A DNA stretch of 6,036 nucleotides. It comes from a bacterium. Lineage in GTDB: Bacteria > Oederibacteriota > JAJYGY01. The stretch covers positions 1 through 6,036 of the forward strand of contig JAJYGY010000248.1 of assembly GCA_021790555.1 (NCBI GenBank), written 5' to 3'. Below are positions 5,498 to 6,036 of the stretch, in pieces (positions within the stretch are counted from its first letter, which is position 1; each line of letters starts with the position of its first letter). The notes below the pieces were generated by a model. That model had not been told where the DNA came from. It was given only the letters and a program-made list of their open reading frames with translations, and made no database searches. Made by a program: the position numbers and the translations under genes.

Positions 5498-5527
5498 ATC
5501 ATAGCCAAGGGGCTTTTGCCCCGTCAA
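5498..5527 (-). promoter_or_regulatory. Strong sigma-70-type promoter directed towards ilvB
   Basis: On the minus strand TTGACG (5527-5522) and TATGAT (5503-5498) are separated by 18 nt; each box matches consensus at 5 of 6 positions. Just upstream of the -35 is an A/T-rich run, ATAATAATATGA, which stands out in this GC-rich DNA and could act as an UP element. The start would be near 5492, giving a leader of about 139 nt before ilvB. The spacer holds an inverted repeat GGGGC-AAAA-GCCCC (5522-5509) that could be an operator. An ATG at 5495 is too close to the -10 to be a translated leader start. Confidence 0.65.
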
Positions 5528-5549
5528 CCTCATATTATTATGGGCCCCT

Positions 5550-5900
5550 TCAGGCCTGCCCAAAGCTCTTGATCCCCTCGGCGACCGTGGGAAAGGATTC
5601 GAACACCCCTGAAAACCCAGGAGGGTCGAAGAGCTCCCCGATTTCGCTCGCCATGGCGGCCATGCGGATATCCCCGCCCTGGGCCCTGGTGCCCTTCAGA
5701 GAGGCGGTGAACACGCCCCAGCCGGCGCTGCTGATGTACTCCACCTCGCTCAAATCAAGGACCAGCCGGTACTTTTTCTCCTGGAAAACGTGTTCCAGGC
5801 TCTTTTCCAGCTCCACGGCCGTGCCCGCGTCGATGACCCCCCGTATTTTCATGACCGTGACGGCGTTTTCCGTCACCACGTTGATCTGGATTCCATCCAT
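5550..5900 (-). CDS. Stand-alone STAS-domain protein (anti-sigma factor antagonist type, SpoIIAA/RsbV-like)
   Basis: The 116-residue protein is a single STAS domain. It has an N-terminal beta hairpin (INVVTENAVTVMKIRGVIDAG, read as 6-26) and the core motif LVLDLSEVEYISSAGWGVF (46-64). Aligned with RsbV/SpoIIAA (YMDSTGLG), Ser58 falls on the Ser that a partner kinase phosphorylates; a Trp replaces the usual Leu in G-L-G. In the known systems the unphosphorylated antagonist sequesters an anti-sigma kinase and frees a sigma factor; other single STAS proteins act in signalling complexes or lipid transport. No kinase, phosphatase or matching sigma factor is next to it here. The ECF/ZAS pair at the other end of the window belongs to a different mechanism. 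I chose the ATG at 5900 because GGAG (5912-5909) lies 8 nt upstream and the fold begins at once; the frame is open 26 codons further (to 5978), with no domain-like sequence there. Confidence 0.9.
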   Translation of the reverse strand: MDGIQINVVTENAVTVMKIRGVIDAGTAVELEKSLEHVFQEKKYRLVLDLSEVEYISSAGWGVFTASLKGTRAQGGDIRMAAMASEIGELFDPPGFSGVFESFPTVAEGIKSFGQA

Positions 5901-6036
5901 CAGGCTTGCTCCGAGGTGGTTTATAGTTGCGCGCGACCCCGCTTTTCCGCCCACGGAATCTTGGGGCCTTGCCGCCATCCGAAACCGCCGTCCCGTGGGC
6001 GGGGCGGATCATGATCGTGCCATCCCCCCGGGCTGT
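5901..6036. other. Non-coding region upstream of the STAS gene, with a 10-bp inverted repeat
   Basis: No supported gene lies in these 136 bp. CCGCCCACGG (5947-5956) and CCGTGGGCGG (5993-6002) are exact reverse complements 36 nt apart, which could form a long-looped hairpin or be paired protein sites. On the minus strand TATAAA (5925-5920) could be a -10 box starting transcription just before the STAS ribosome site, but I find no convincing -35 at the right spacing. The gene before the STAS gene is outside the window. Confidence 0.4.

Noticed and set aside
5901..5978. N-terminal extension of the STAS protein to 5978
   Set aside because: The extra 26 residues show no domain character, while the ATG at 5900 has GGAG 8 nt upstream and gives the usual single-domain length.
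1..6036. Mobile elements, CRISPR arrays, tRNA or rRNA genes
   Set aside because: No transposase or integrase motifs, no regularly spaced direct repeats, and no cloverleaf or conserved rRNA sequence was seen on either strand.

Overview
The window is a GC-rich (roughly two-thirds G+C by eye), densely coded piece of a bacterial chromosome. A zinc-finger anti-sigma factor with a membrane segment and a probable periplasmic tail, strong G/C preference at third codon positions and short intergenic gaps all suggest a Gram-negative-type, high-GC bacterium. I cannot name the phylum with confidence. There is no sign of phage, insertion sequences, CRISPR or RNA genes. Gene content is mostly housekeeping; the more interesting material is in the control regions.

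Plus strand, 1-1501: the last 43 codons of a UppP-type undecaprenyl-diphosphatase, then a 127-bp gap holding a possible terminator, an ECF-like promoter and a perfect 9-mer DnaA box. An ECF sigma factor (260-847) follows, and 3 bp later its probable anti-sigma factor (851-1501). These two form a classic sigma/anti-sigma operon, in which the membrane-anchored anti-sigma would hold the sigma factor until an envelope signal arrives.

Minus strand, 1397-5900, read right to left: a stand-alone STAS-domain protein (5900-5550); a control region with a strong sigma-70-type promoter followed almost at once by a perfect intrinsic terminator; ilvB, the catalytic subunit of acetolactate synthase (5353-3650), closed by a textbook terminator; then an alpha/beta hydrolase (3580 or 3472 to 2633) and mutY (2614-1397), which are 18 bp apart and likely co-transcribed. 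The 3' end of mutY runs convergently 105 bp into the 3' end of the anti-sigma gene.

Main points for a second look: (1) the promoter-terminator-ilvB arrangement, which looks like a transcription attenuator without a recognisable leader peptide; (2) the mutY tail read antisense to the anti-sigma gene; (3) a MutY whose 8-oxoG-sensing FSH loop reads V-L-H; (4) an IlvB with DERCA where well-studied enzymes have HEQGA around the catalytic Glu, and with no ilvN next to it; (5) an unclear start, and so unclear cell location, of the hydrolase. I see no clear evidence for a wholly new multi-gene system.
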